Below are positions 43,565-51,054 of a DNA stretch of 64,000 nt, one piece after another. Position numbers and translations under genes: made by a program. Within the stretch, counting starts at the first letter, position 1, and the number at the start of each line of letters is the position of its first letter. Source of the DNA: Saccharopolyspora flava. GTDB taxonomy: Bacteria > Actinomycetota > Actinomycetes > Mycobacteriales > Pseudonocardiaceae. The notes below the pieces were generated by a model that saw only the letters and a program-made list of their open reading frames with translations, ran no database searches and was not told the DNA's origin. Location: NCBI RefSeq assembly GCF_900116135.1, contig NZ_FOZX01000001.1, positions 1,397,918 to 1,461,917 on the forward strand. Reading direction: 5' to 3'.

Positions 43565-44724
43565 TCAGGCCGCGCGCAGGGCCGGCTTAACGGCCATCGA
43601 GCGCAGCACGTTGCTGCCGGAGCGCAGCGACACCACCTGGCTGTGGGTGGCCAGCCAGCCGGGGAAGCGCGCGAGGCGCTGGATCGGGGTGCGGCGCTGC
43701 GCGGAGGTCAGCGCGGCCGTGCGCGACACCTTGAGGACGCGCGGGCGGCGTTCGAACTCGTAGGCGCGCAGCCGGTCGGCGAGGCCGCTCTCGCCGTCGG
43801 CCAGGTACTGGGTCAGCAGCCAGGCGTCCTCGAGGGTCTGGTTGGCGGCCTGGGCGACCGCGGGCGGCATCGCGTGCACGGCGTCGCCGAGCAGCGTGCT
43901 GCGGGCACCGCCCCACACCTGCGGGACCTTGTGCCGGATGTGCGGGAAGAAGCCCAGGTCGTCGTCGGTGACCGACGCCAGCAGCGCCTCCACCGGCTCC
44001 GGCCAGCCGCGGAACATCTCGCGCAGGTCGGCGACCGTTGCACCGGGTCGCCCTCCCGCCACGGCATGTCGAACCACCAGTGCAGCAGCCCGTCGCCGGT
44101 GGGGATGAGCCCGCAGTGCGCGTTGCGCCCGGCGATGTTGAGGGTCTGCCTGCCTCCGGCCACCGGCAGGTCGCTGCTGGTCAGGCCCTGCCAGCTGGCC
44201 CAGCCGGTGGGCTTGGCGGGCTCGCCGCCGATGACCTGCTTGCGCACCACCGAGCGCTGGCCGTCGGCACCGATGAGCAGGTCGCCGGTGGCGCTGGAGC
44301 CGTCGGCGAAGTCCACGCGCACGTGATCGGGGTGCTCGGTGACGGCGACGCAGCGGCGGCCGAACTGGAGCGCGCCCGCGGGCAGCGATCCGGCCATCTC
44401 GGCGATGAGCCTGCGGCGCGGGATCTGCACGGTCGGCGAGCCGAGCCGCTCGGTCACCTCGTCGAGATCGGCTTCCCAGAGCAACCGGCCGGATTCGGTG
44501 AGTGACCGGAGGCTGTCCAGCTGGTGGCCGAGATCGCTGATGTCCACGCCCAGCTCGCGCAGCGCGGCGGTGCCGTTGCTCCAGACCGTGATGCCGGCAC
44601 CCGACGTCCGAAGCGCGTCGTGGTGCTCGAAAACCTGCACGTCATAGCCTTTGCCGAGCAATCCGTTGGCGATTGCGAGTCCCCCGACTCCGGCTCCGAT
44701 CACGAGAACTCGCATCGTCTCCAT
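43565..44724 (-). pseudogene. FAD-dependent monooxygenase interrupted by a 1-nt frameshift
   Basis: Two frames make one p-hydroxybenzoate-hydroxylase-like flavoprotein. The N-part (to about residue 231) begins MRVLVIGAGVGGLAIANGLLGKGY (FAD GxGxxG) and contains LLIGADGQRSVVR. The C-part in the next frame resumes GATVADLREMFRGWP and has VWGGARSTLLGDAVHAMPP (the FAD ribityl motif GD). The break is at the run CCCGG near 44043-44046: one more G would restore DMPWREGDPGATVADLREMF. It may be a true mutation or a sequencing error. If functional it would hydroxylate or epoxidise an aromatic substrate. Confidence 0.8.
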
Positions 44725-44895
44725 CCGTCATCCCCGACAGTGCTGCCCCCACAATTTTATCCACTCGACCGTATGTACCGAATTGTCCTTGGTCACACGC
44801 CGTGAACGGGTGTGCGGACACCCGTACGTGGACGGATTTTCGGAAAATGAAAACTCACCTAGGCACGCCGTGACCCGAGAACTATCTTGCGTCCC

Positions 44896-46017
44896 ATGAG
44901 CCCACGTGTTGCACCACCGTTCCGGGCCGACCACGTCGGCAGCCTGCTCCGACCCGAACGCCTCCTCGAAGCCCGCGACGCGCACGCGGCCGGCCGCATC
45001 GACGACGCCGAGCTGCGCGGCATCGAGGACGAGGCGATCGCCCAGGTCGTGAAGATGCAGGAGGACGTCGGCCTGCAGAGCGCCACCGACGGGGAGTTCC
45101 GCCGCAGCTCCTGGCACATGGACTTCCTGTACCAGCTGGACGGCGTCGAGCGCGTCGACGACAACAGCCTCAAGGTCCAGTTCCACAACGCCCAGGGCGA
45201 CATCGAGTTCATCACCCCGGACCTGAAGGTCACCGACAAGATCAAGCTCTCGGGCACGATCTTCGCCGACGCCTTCACCTATCTGGCGTCGAAGACCACC
45301 AAGAACACGCCGAAGCTGACCATCCCGTCGCCCGGCATGCTCACCTACCGGGGCGGGCCCGCCGCGGTGGACTCGACGGTCTACCCGGACATGGAGCAGT
45401 TCCGCGCCGACCTGGCCGCCGCCTACCGGGCGGAGGTGCGGGCGCTGGCCGACCTGGGCTGCCACTACCTGCAGCTCGACGACACCAGCCTGGCCTACCT
45501 CAACGACCCCAAGCAGCGGGAGATGCTCAACGCGCGGGGCGAGGACGGCGAGAACGCGCACATCAAGGACATCCAGCTGATCAACGAGTCGCTGCGCGGA
45601 CGTCCGGACACGCTGACGGTGACCACCCACATGTGCCGGGGCAACTTCCGGTCGTCGTGGGTGGCCGAGGGCGGCTACGACTTCGTCGCCGAGGCCCTGT
45701 TCAACCAGCTCGAGGTCGACGGCTTCTTCATGGAGTTCGACGACGAGCGCTCGGGCGGCTTCGCCCCGCTGCGGCACGTGCCCAAGGGCAAGTACGTGGT
45801 GCTGGGCCTGGTCACCACCAAGCGCGGTGAGCTGGAGTCCAAGGACGAGCTCAAGCGCCGCATCGACGAGGCCGCCAAGTACGTCGACCTCGACCAGCTG
45901 TGCCTGTCGCCGCAGTGCGGCTTCGCCTCGACCAAGGACGGCAACGCCCTGACCTACGAGGAAGAGGTCGCCAAGCTCCGCCTGGTCGTGGAAACGGCCC
46001 AGGAGGTCTGGGGCTGA
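44896..46017 (+). CDS. MetE C-terminal-like (YxjG/YxjH) methyltransferase
   Basis: A 373-aa cobalamin-independent methionine-synthase-like protein of the YxjG type, without the MetE N-terminal domain. It begins PPFRADHVGSLLRPERLL, has the substrate motifs TDGEFRRSSWHMDFLYQLDGV and LGCHYLQLDDTSLAYL, and the zinc ligands appear as His-x-Cys in THMCRGNFRS plus Cys in LSPQCGFAST. A TATCTT box lies 7 nt before ATG 44896, suggesting a leaderless mRNA. The methyl donor may not be a folate; a second such gene is at 49208. Confidence 0.87.
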   Translation: MSPRVAPPFRADHVGSLLRPERLLEARDAHAAGRIDDAELRGIEDEAIAQVVKMQEDVGLQSATDGEFRRSSWHMDFLYQLDGVERVDDNSLKVQFHNAQGDIEFITPDLKVTDKIKLSGTIFADAFTYLASKTTKNTPKLTIPSPGMLTYRGGPAAVDSTVYPDMEQFRADLAAAYRAEVRALADLGCHYLQLDDTSLAYLNDPKQREMLNARGEDGENAHIKDIQLINESLRGRPDTLTVTTHMCRGNFRSSWVAEGGYDFVAEALFNQLEVDGFFMEFDDERSGGFAPLRHVPKGKYVVLGLVTTKRGELESKDELKRRIDEAAKYVDLDQLCLSPQCGFASTKDGNALTYEEEVAKLRLVVETAQEVWG

Positions 46018-46093
46018 TCAGGAGTCTGGGGCTCATCAGGGCAAGCGGCGCCAGCCGCTTTCTCTTTGCCCCACCTGAGCAACTCGCACCGCC

Positions 46094-46194
46094 GCAGGTT
46101 CTGAGCGGCTTCGTGGCGAGGACGGCCGTCGCGCCGTGTATTGGACATACATGAGCGACGGCACCCGCAGTCCACGGAGCCGCTCAGGTTCTGC
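46094..46194. repeat. 101-bp nested hairpin element
   Basis: Outer arms 46094-46116 and 46172-46194 (23 bp) match except for GTTC/AACC and one further base. An inner stem GCCGTCGC (46125-46132) pairs with GCGACGGC (46155-46162), and a terminal GTGTAT/ATACAT stem (46136-46141 with 46147-46152) closes a TGGAC loop. It lies between convergent genes. It may be a structured RNA, a terminator or a small mobile repeat. Confidence 0.6.
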
Positions 46195-46235
46195 TACTGG
46201 CACCGCTGAGCAAGATGACCACGGGATTCAAGAAA

Positions 46236-46436
46236 TCACGCCGCTTCCTCCAGGAAGCGGCCCGCGACGAGTCCCGGTTCTTCGGCACCGTCGAATCTGA
46301 CCCAGAGGACCGGGCCCTCGAAGACCTGCGGGAGACCGGTGGCGGTCTCCACCACCGTGCCCTCCTGATCACGGAACCGGCCGAACGTGGCACGCACTCG
46401 CACGCCTGGTTCAAACGGGCTCGATGACTGCTCCAT
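46236..46436 (-). CDS. Small beta-rich (KOW-like) hypothetical protein
   Basis: 66 aa: MEQSSSPFEPGVRVRATFGRFRDQEGTVVETATGLPQVFEG, an all-beta pattern resembling a KOW/SH3 barrel (V-R-V-x-x-T-F-G-R-F-x-D-x-E-G-T-V). No other domain. I do not recognise a named family. The frame is the only one with normal bias on this strand. Confidence 0.6.
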   Translation of the reverse strand: MEQSSSPFEPGVRVRATFGRFRDQEGTVVETATGLPQVFEGPVLWVRFDGAEEPGLVAGRFLEEAA

Positions 46437-46553
46437 GAGGGTGGACGGTACGGGGCGGTACCGACAGTCCGGAAATCGCCCGCCTTTTGCATGAAAATCC
46501 CCACACGCCGATCGGTGAACCCCCAGGTGGGAGGATGGTGCCGGGGAGGTTGC

Positions 46554-47168
46554 ATGCGGACGATCAAGCGGTCGGGCGAGCACGAGATCGAGGTGCGCAA
46601 GTCCCGGTTCATCTGCTCGCTGCTGCGGGTGACCTCCGAGGACGAGGCGCGGGAGTTCATCCAGCTGCAGCGCAAGACACACCACGACGCCCGGCACCAC
46701 TGCTCGGCGTTCGTCCTCGGCGACTCCGGGGAGATCCAGAAGTCCAGCGATGACGGCGAACCCGCGGGCACGGCGGGGGTGCCGATGCTGGAAGTGCTGC
46801 GCCGCAACGAGATCACCAACGCCGTCGCCGTGGTGACCCGCTACTTCGGCGGGGTGCTGCTGGGCGCGGGCGGTCTGGTCCGCGCCTACGGCGGCGCGGT
46901 GTCCGAGGCGCTGGAGCACGTCGGGACGCTGGAGCGGCGGCCGGTCCGGGTCCTGCGGGTGGAGGCCGACTACGTGCTGGCGGGCAGGCTCGACAACGAT
47001 CTGCGGTCGGCCGGCTACCAGGTGGCCGACACCTCCTACGACGCCGCGGTCCGCTTCCACGTCCACGTCCCGGTCTCCGACGTCGAGGCCTTCCACGCCT
47101 GGCTGGCGGAGACCACGGGCGGATCGGCGCAGGCCACCGAGGGCGAGCTGATCCACGCCGAGCTCTGA
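46554..47168 (+). CDS. YigZ/IMPACT family protein (UPF0029)
   Basis: A 204-aa protein. EIEVRKSRFICSLLRVTSEDEAREFIQLQRKTHHDARHHCSAFVLGDSGEIQKSSDDGEPAGTAGVPMLEVLRRNEITNAVAVVTRYFGGVLLGAGGLVRAYGGAV is the IMPACT N-domain with its diagnostic DDGEPAGTAG and VTRYFGG motifs. A C-terminal ferredoxin-like half follows. E. coli YigZ binds nucleic acids; eukaryotic IMPACT blocks GCN2. ATG 46554 has a GGGGAGG ribosome binding site. Confidence 0.92.
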   Translation: MRTIKRSGEHEIEVRKSRFICSLLRVTSEDEAREFIQLQRKTHHDARHHCSAFVLGDSGEIQKSSDDGEPAGTAGVPMLEVLRRNEITNAVAVVTRYFGGVLLGAGGLVRAYGGAVSEALEHVGTLERRPVRVLRVEADYVLAGRLDNDLRSAGYQVADTSYDAAVRFHVHVPVSDVEAFHAWLAETTGGSAQATEGELIHAEL

Positions 47169-47176
47169 GCGCTGCG

Positions 47177-47746
47177 TCAGCGCCCCGGGACGGCAGCGGT
47201 CTCGGCGACGGCCGGCGGCCGTTTCGCGCCCGGTTTGGCGGCGACGGCGGCGAACGCGCCGATGACGGCGCCGAACAGCAGGCCCGCGAGCACGTCGTGC
47301 GGGTAGTGCACGCCCAGGTAGACCCGCAGGAACGCCTCCAGGACGGCCACCGCGGCCACGATCGCGGCCACCCGCCGCCACAGCACGGCCACCGTCACCG
47401 CGAACGCCGCCGCGGCGGCCGAGTGACCGCTGGGGAACGAGAAGACGCCGACCTCGCTGCAGTGCTCGACGGTGCGCACCGGCAACGTCCGGCACGGTCG
47501 CAGCTGCCGGACGACGTCCTTGACGGGATCGGTGAGCACCCAGGCGGCACCGCCGGAGAGCAGGATCGCCAGCGCGGCCCGGGCCCGCCGGTCCACCCGC
47601 CACCACACGATTCCGGCGACGGGGATGAACGCGAGCAGCAGCGCGTCGGTCAGCACCAGCGCGACGGCCTGCACCCAGCCGGGCGAGGCGACGCCCCAGC
47701 CCGCGACGATCCCGTACCAGTCGGTGCTGTGCTCCACCCCGCCCAC
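47177..47746 (-). CDS. PAP2 family phosphatase
   Basis: A 189-aa membrane phosphatidate/undecaprenyl-pyrophosphate-type phosphatase with five to six transmembrane helices. Its three-part active site is KDVVRQLRPCR, FPSGHSAAAAA and RVYLGVHYPHDVLAG. The PSGH and SR/HD-type residues are intact. The likely substrate is a lipid pyrophosphate or phosphatidic acid. It converges on the YigZ gene and is divergent from the chorismate mutase. Confidence 0.92.
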   Translation of the reverse strand: MGGVEHSTDWYGIVAGWGVASPGWVQAVALVLTDALLLAFIPVAGIVWWRVDRRARAALAILLSGGAAWVLTDPVKDVVRQLRPCRTLPVRTVEHCSEVGVFSFPSGHSAAAAAFAVTVAVLWRRVAAIVAAVAVLEAFLRVYLGVHYPHDVLAGLLFGAVIGAFAAVAAKPGAKRPPAVAETAAVPGR

Positions 47747-47810
47747 ACTAACCGGACTCCCGGCGTCCGGCCCCGGCCCCGATCCCGGCCTCGGCGGAGC
47801 GGGGGGTTCC

Positions 47811-47852
47811 CGATTTCAAGGGAAGTCGGGAACCCGATTTCCCTTGAAATCG
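47811..47852. repeat. 14-bp perfect dyad in a divergent promoter region
   Basis: CGATTTCAAGGGAA (47811-47824) and TTCCCTTGAAATCG (47839-47852) with a 14-bp centre GTCGGGAACCCGAT. It lies between the divergent PAP2 and chorismate mutase genes and could be an operator. Confidence 0.6.
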
Positions 47853-47915
47853 TGTCGCCCGGGTCGGGATCGGGTGTATGACTGGAGATACCTGATCATC
47901 CTGGGGAGGTTTCCG

Positions 47916-48455
47916 ATGAGGTCGTTGGTCGTCGGTGGTGCCGTGCTCGCGATGCTGGGGCTCGGTGCCCCGGCGCAGGCCGAAGGCGCCCTGGATCCGC
48001 TGGTGGGATCGGCCGCTGAGCGCGTGGTGCTGTCCGACCAGGTGGCCGCCGCGAAGTGGGGGACGGACTCGCCGATCGAGGACCCCGAGCGCGAGCAGCA
48101 GGTCCTCGACGGCGTCGCCGCGCGGGCGGTCGAGCTGGGGCTCGACCCGGAGGAGGCCACGCGCGTCTTCCGCGACCAGATCGAGGCCAGCAAGCTCGTC
48201 CAGCGCGGGCTGCACGCCTACTGGACCGCGCACCCCGACCAGCAGCCGACGGAACGTCCGGACCTCGGCGAGATCCGCCCGGAGCTGGACCGGCTCGGCG
48301 AGGCGATCCTGGTGCAGCTGCGCGACACCGACGAGCTCCGCGACGGCCCGTCCTGCACCGGCCACCTGCTCAGCGCCTACGCGCACACCGCGCACGACCT
48401 CGACGCCCTGCACCAGGCGGCGCTGGGCCGGGCGACCCCGTCGATCTGCTCCTGA
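47916..48455 (+). CDS. Secreted chorismate mutase (AroQ-gamma type)
   Basis: A 179-aa protein with a signal peptide (MRSLVVGGAVLAMLGLGAPAQAEG). The mature part is the all-helical AroQ-gamma fold: LVGSAAERVVLSDQVAAAKW with the Arg-Lys active-site pair region, DPEREQQVLDGVAARAVELGLD and VFRDQIEASKLVQRGL. It resembles the exported M. tuberculosis enzyme MtCM. GGGGAGG precedes ATG 47916. Chorismate to prephenate outside the membrane has no settled purpose. Confidence 0.88.
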   Translation: MRSLVVGGAVLAMLGLGAPAQAEGALDPLVGSAAERVVLSDQVAAAKWGTDSPIEDPEREQQVLDGVAARAVELGLDPEEATRVFRDQIEASKLVQRGLHAYWTAHPDQQPTERPDLGEIRPELDRLGEAILVQLRDTDELRDGPSCTGHLLSAYAHTAHDLDALHQAALGRATPSICS

Positions 48456-48458
48456 GCC

Positions 48459-49145
48459 TCAGCGGCGGAACAGCGCGGCCTGCAGGAAGTCCTCGCCGAA
48501 CACCGGTGACCCCGGCGGCTGGGCGCGCATCGGGCGGATCTCCACCGGGGTGAGGTGGGCGAAGATCGCGCGCAGCTCGTCGGGGCTGTAGGCCAGCCCG
48601 CCGTGCAGCGCGCCCTGCCGGTAGAGGTCGGCGTCGGGCAGCTCGGCCCCGGTGTTGTCGGCGCCGGTGACGAAGCAGGTCATGGCCAGGTGGCCGCCGG
48701 GCGCCAGCAGCCGGTCGACGAGGTCGAGGTAGCTGATGCGGCGGTGCGGCGCCAGGTGGTGGAAGCACCCGGAGTCGTAGATCAGGTCGTACGGCCCGGC
48801 GAGGTCGAGGGTGAACGCATCCCCTTGCCGGAAGCGGATTTCCGGCGCCCGTTCGCGAGCCCAGGCGATGGCGGTCTCGGACAGGTCGACGGCGTCGACG
48901 TCGAAACCCGTTGCGGCGAGGTGCATCGCGTTGCGGCCGGCGCCGCAGCCGAAATCCAGCGCCCGGCCCGGCTCCAGCAGCCCTTCGTCCACGTAGGACA
49001 CGAGGTTCTCGTCGGGACTGGTGACGAAAAAGGGGACGGCGCGGTCGCGGTCCGCGTAGAAGTCGTCCCAGAACGGTTGGGGCGACGGGAAGATCTCGTC
49101 CAGCATCCGCAGCAGACCGTCCACGTCGCGCGCAGTTCTCGACAT
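48459..49145 (-). CDS. Class I SAM-dependent methyltransferase
   Basis: 228 aa. The SAM-binding motif is GRALDFGCGAGRNAMHLAATGFDVDAVDLSETAIAWAR, followed by the usual post-II/III motifs (YDLIYDSGCFHHLAPH, LLAPGGHLAMTCFV). The N-terminal 60 residues contain VPFFVTSPDENLVSYVDEGL, as in small-molecule methyltransferases of the tellurite-resistance TehB branch. The substrate is unknown. ATG 49145 is the first of the frame with a coding look. Confidence 0.85.
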   Translation of the reverse strand: MSRTARDVDGLLRMLDEIFPSPQPFWDDFYADRDRAVPFFVTSPDENLVSYVDEGLLEPGRALDFGCGAGRNAMHLAATGFDVDAVDLSETAIAWARERAPEIRFRQGDAFTLDLAGPYDLIYDSGCFHHLAPHRRISYLDLVDRLLAPGGHLAMTCFVTGADNTGAELPDADLYRQGALHGGLAYSPDELRAIFAHLTPVEIRPMRAQPPGSPVFGEDFLQAALFRR

Positions 49146-49207
49146 CTCTTCATCGTAGTCGAAAACCGAAGCGGCGCAGCGATTTCGACCGCTGCGCCGC
49201 TCGATCG

Positions 49208-50407
49208 TCAACGACTCCAGAGGTGTTCCGACGCCAGTCGCGCACCCTCGCTGAGCGCCGCGAGCTTCGCCCACTGGATCTCCTCGTGCACCCGGTGCAC
49301 GAAGGCGCCCTGCGCGAAACCGCAGTCGGTCCCGGCGAGCACGTTGTCCCGGCCCACGACCCCGGCGAGCCGGATCAGCCGCTGCGCCACCAGTTCCGGG
49401 TGCTCGACGACGTTGGTGTGGTGCGTGACGACGCCGGGGATGAGCTTCTTGCCGTCCGGCAGCTTCACGTCCTCCCACACCCGCCACTCGTGCTCGTGCC
49501 GCGGGTTGGCCTGCTCCATCGCGTACGCACCCGCGTTGACCTGGAGGATCAGGTCGACGACGTCGCGCAGCGGCGGGTCGAACGCGTGCGGACCGTGCCA
49601 GCTGCCGAAGCACACGTGATACCGCACGCGCTCCTCCGGCAGCCCTTCCAGCGCGTGGTTGAGCGCCCGCACGCGCAGTTCCGCCCACCGCCGGTAGTCG
49701 TCGTAGGTGCCGCCCTTGGCGAGGATCGTGTCGCACTCGTGCATCAGCACCGCGTCGTCGACCTGCAGCATCAGGCCGGCGTCGACGATCGCCCGGTACT
49801 CCTCCTTGAGGGCGTCGGCCAGCGCGAACACGAACTCCTCGTCGGAGTCGTAGTGCTCGTTGGTCAGCCAGTAGGCGCTGGCCGGGGCGACGACCGGCAG
49901 GAACGCTTCGACTCCGTCGTGCTGCGCCACAGCGGCTTTCACGTTCGCGATGTCGCGGTCGATCGCGGTCCGGTCGTAGCGCAGCGGGCCGGTGCAGAAC
50001 CACGCCGCCGGTTCCTGCTCGTCGGCCTGCGAGTTGCTCTTGCGGGTGGCGGCCTCGTCGAGCGCGTCGAGCTCGGCGTAGGCGCCCGGGAACGCCTGCC
50101 GGTCGCGGCTCGGCGGCAGCATGCTCGGGCCGTCGAGCCGGATCGGCCGCGATTCCAGGCCGCTGATGCGTTCGTAGAGGTAGGTGATCCAGCTGGCCTT
50201 GCCCATCTCGCCGTCGTCGACGACGGCGATGCCCGCCTCCACCTGCTTGCGGACGACGTCGTCGACGGATTCGGCCAGGCAGGCCCGGTAGGCGTCCTCG
50301 TCCACGGCGGCCCCACCGGCCTTCGCGGACAGGAACGACAGCAGCTCGCTCGGGCGGATCAGACTTCCGGTGTGCGTCGCAAGGATCCGGCTCACAGCTC
50401 TCCCCAT
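49208..50407 (-). CDS. Cobalamin-independent methionine synthase (MetE C-like) protein
   Basis: 399 aa. RILATHTGSLIRPSELL, VDDGEMGKASWITYLYERISG, the zinc-ligand-containing YHVCFGSWHGPH and LAGTDCGFAQGAFVHRVH are MetE C-terminal-domain motifs. It belongs to the MetE-C-only group of methyltransferases whose acceptor and donor can differ from homocysteine/folate. It lies downstream of the nested dyad at 50515-50587. A second, more YxjG-like paralogue is at 44896. Confidence 0.87.
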   Translation of the reverse strand: MGRAVSRILATHTGSLIRPSELLSFLSAKAGGAAVDEDAYRACLAESVDDVVRKQVEAGIAVVDDGEMGKASWITYLYERISGLESRPIRLDGPSMLPPSRDRQAFPGAYAELDALDEAATRKSNSQADEQEPAAWFCTGPLRYDRTAIDRDIANVKAAVAQHDGVEAFLPVVAPASAYWLTNEHYDSDEEFVFALADALKEEYRAIVDAGLMLQVDDAVLMHECDTILAKGGTYDDYRRWAELRVRALNHALEGLPEERVRYHVCFGSWHGPHAFDPPLRDVVDLILQVNAGAYAMEQANPRHEHEWRVWEDVKLPDGKKLIPGVVTHHTNVVEHPELVAQRLIRLAGVVGRDNVLAGTDCGFAQGAFVHRVHEEIQWAKLAALSEGARLASEHLWSR

Positions 50408-50514
50408 GTCGACAAACCCTCAAGAACACGGCCCGCAGGACCGCACCCCCAACCCTTCTCCACCCCCACCCCCAGGTCAACAACCCCACCACCCGACGAA
50501 ACCACCACCCCGCA

Positions 50515-50587
50515 CGGTCAAAAACTGCAACATTCACCAGGTCAAAAACCGGAGTTTTTGACCGACGAATGTTGCAGTTTTTGACCG
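50515..50587. repeat. Nested 21-bp perfect dyad
   Basis: CGGTCAAAAACTGCAACATTC (21 bp, 50515-50535) has its perfect complement at 50567-50587. Inside lies a second hairpin GGTCAAAAA (50540-50548) / TTTTTGACC (50555-50563). Both levels use the same GGTCAAAAA end, so the element looks like a duplicated hairpin. It lies between the truncated GNAT gene and the MetE-like gene. Confidence 0.8.
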
Positions 50588-50590
50588 CGG

Positions 50591-50884
50591 TCAGTACCGG
50601 GCGAGTGGGAGACCCACGAAGACGACGTCTTCGTGGCGGCCGTCGAGGTCGGCGACTGATGGGAGGTGTCCCCACTCCTGGAAGCCGTGGGCGCGGAAGA
50701 GGCGCAGACTGCGCTCGTTCGAGGCGAAGATCGTGGTGGCGATGGTCCGGAAACCGAGTTCGGGAGCCTGGGCGATCGCGTGCTGCAGCAGGTCCGCGCG
50801 CGTCGCGAGCCGCTGCAGGTAGGTCACGAGTAGTCCTCTCCTCGGTCGGTGTGGTGTGACTTCGGTCCGAATTGCCGCGACCAC
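50591..50884 (-). pseudogene. Truncated GNAT acetyltransferase (C-terminal part)
   Basis: Only the C-terminal half of a phosphinothricin-type GNAT remains: LLQHAIAQAPELGFRTIATTIFASNERSLRLFRAHGFQEWGHLPSVADLDG, ending LPLARY. The N-terminal acetyl-CoA-binding R-G-x-G-x-G/A strand and the preceding 70 residues are missing; the upstream 25 codons look out of register. It lies beside the tRNA-Lys integration site, so deletion associated with an integration event is a reasonable explanation. Confidence 0.65.
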
Positions 50885-50925
50885 GGGCCACGGAGATCAT
50901 CCGGACCTTGTAACCTGGGGCACGC

Positions 50926-51001
50926 GGGCCGTTAGCTCAACTGGCAGAGCAGCGGACTTTTAATCCGCGGGTTCAGGGTTCGATCCCCTGGCGGCCCACC
51001 A
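50926..51001 (+). tRNA. tRNA-Lys (TTT), integration target
   Basis: 76 nt including encoded CCA. Acceptor GGGCCGT/GCGGCCC, anticodon loop CTTTTAA with anticodon TTT on a GCGGA/TCCGC stem. The integrase gene of the AICE begins 54 bp downstream of its 3' end, so its 3' half is the likely att site. Confidence 0.95.
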
Positions 51002-51003
51002 AA

Positions 51004-51028
51004 AACCCCAGGTCATAGGCCTGGGGTT
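51004..51028 (+). terminator. tRNA-Lys terminator
   Basis: AACCCCAGG (51004-51012) pairs with CCTGGGGTT (51020-51028), followed by CTTTGTT. It separates tRNA-Lys from the end of int. Confidence 0.75.
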
Positions 51029-51054
51029 CTTTGTTGCCGAGGCCCGGTTGCCAA

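Noticed and set aside
47816..47910. Terminator call for the dyad before the chorismate mutase
   Set aside because: It lies between divergent genes, upstream of both, so an operator or repeat is more likely.
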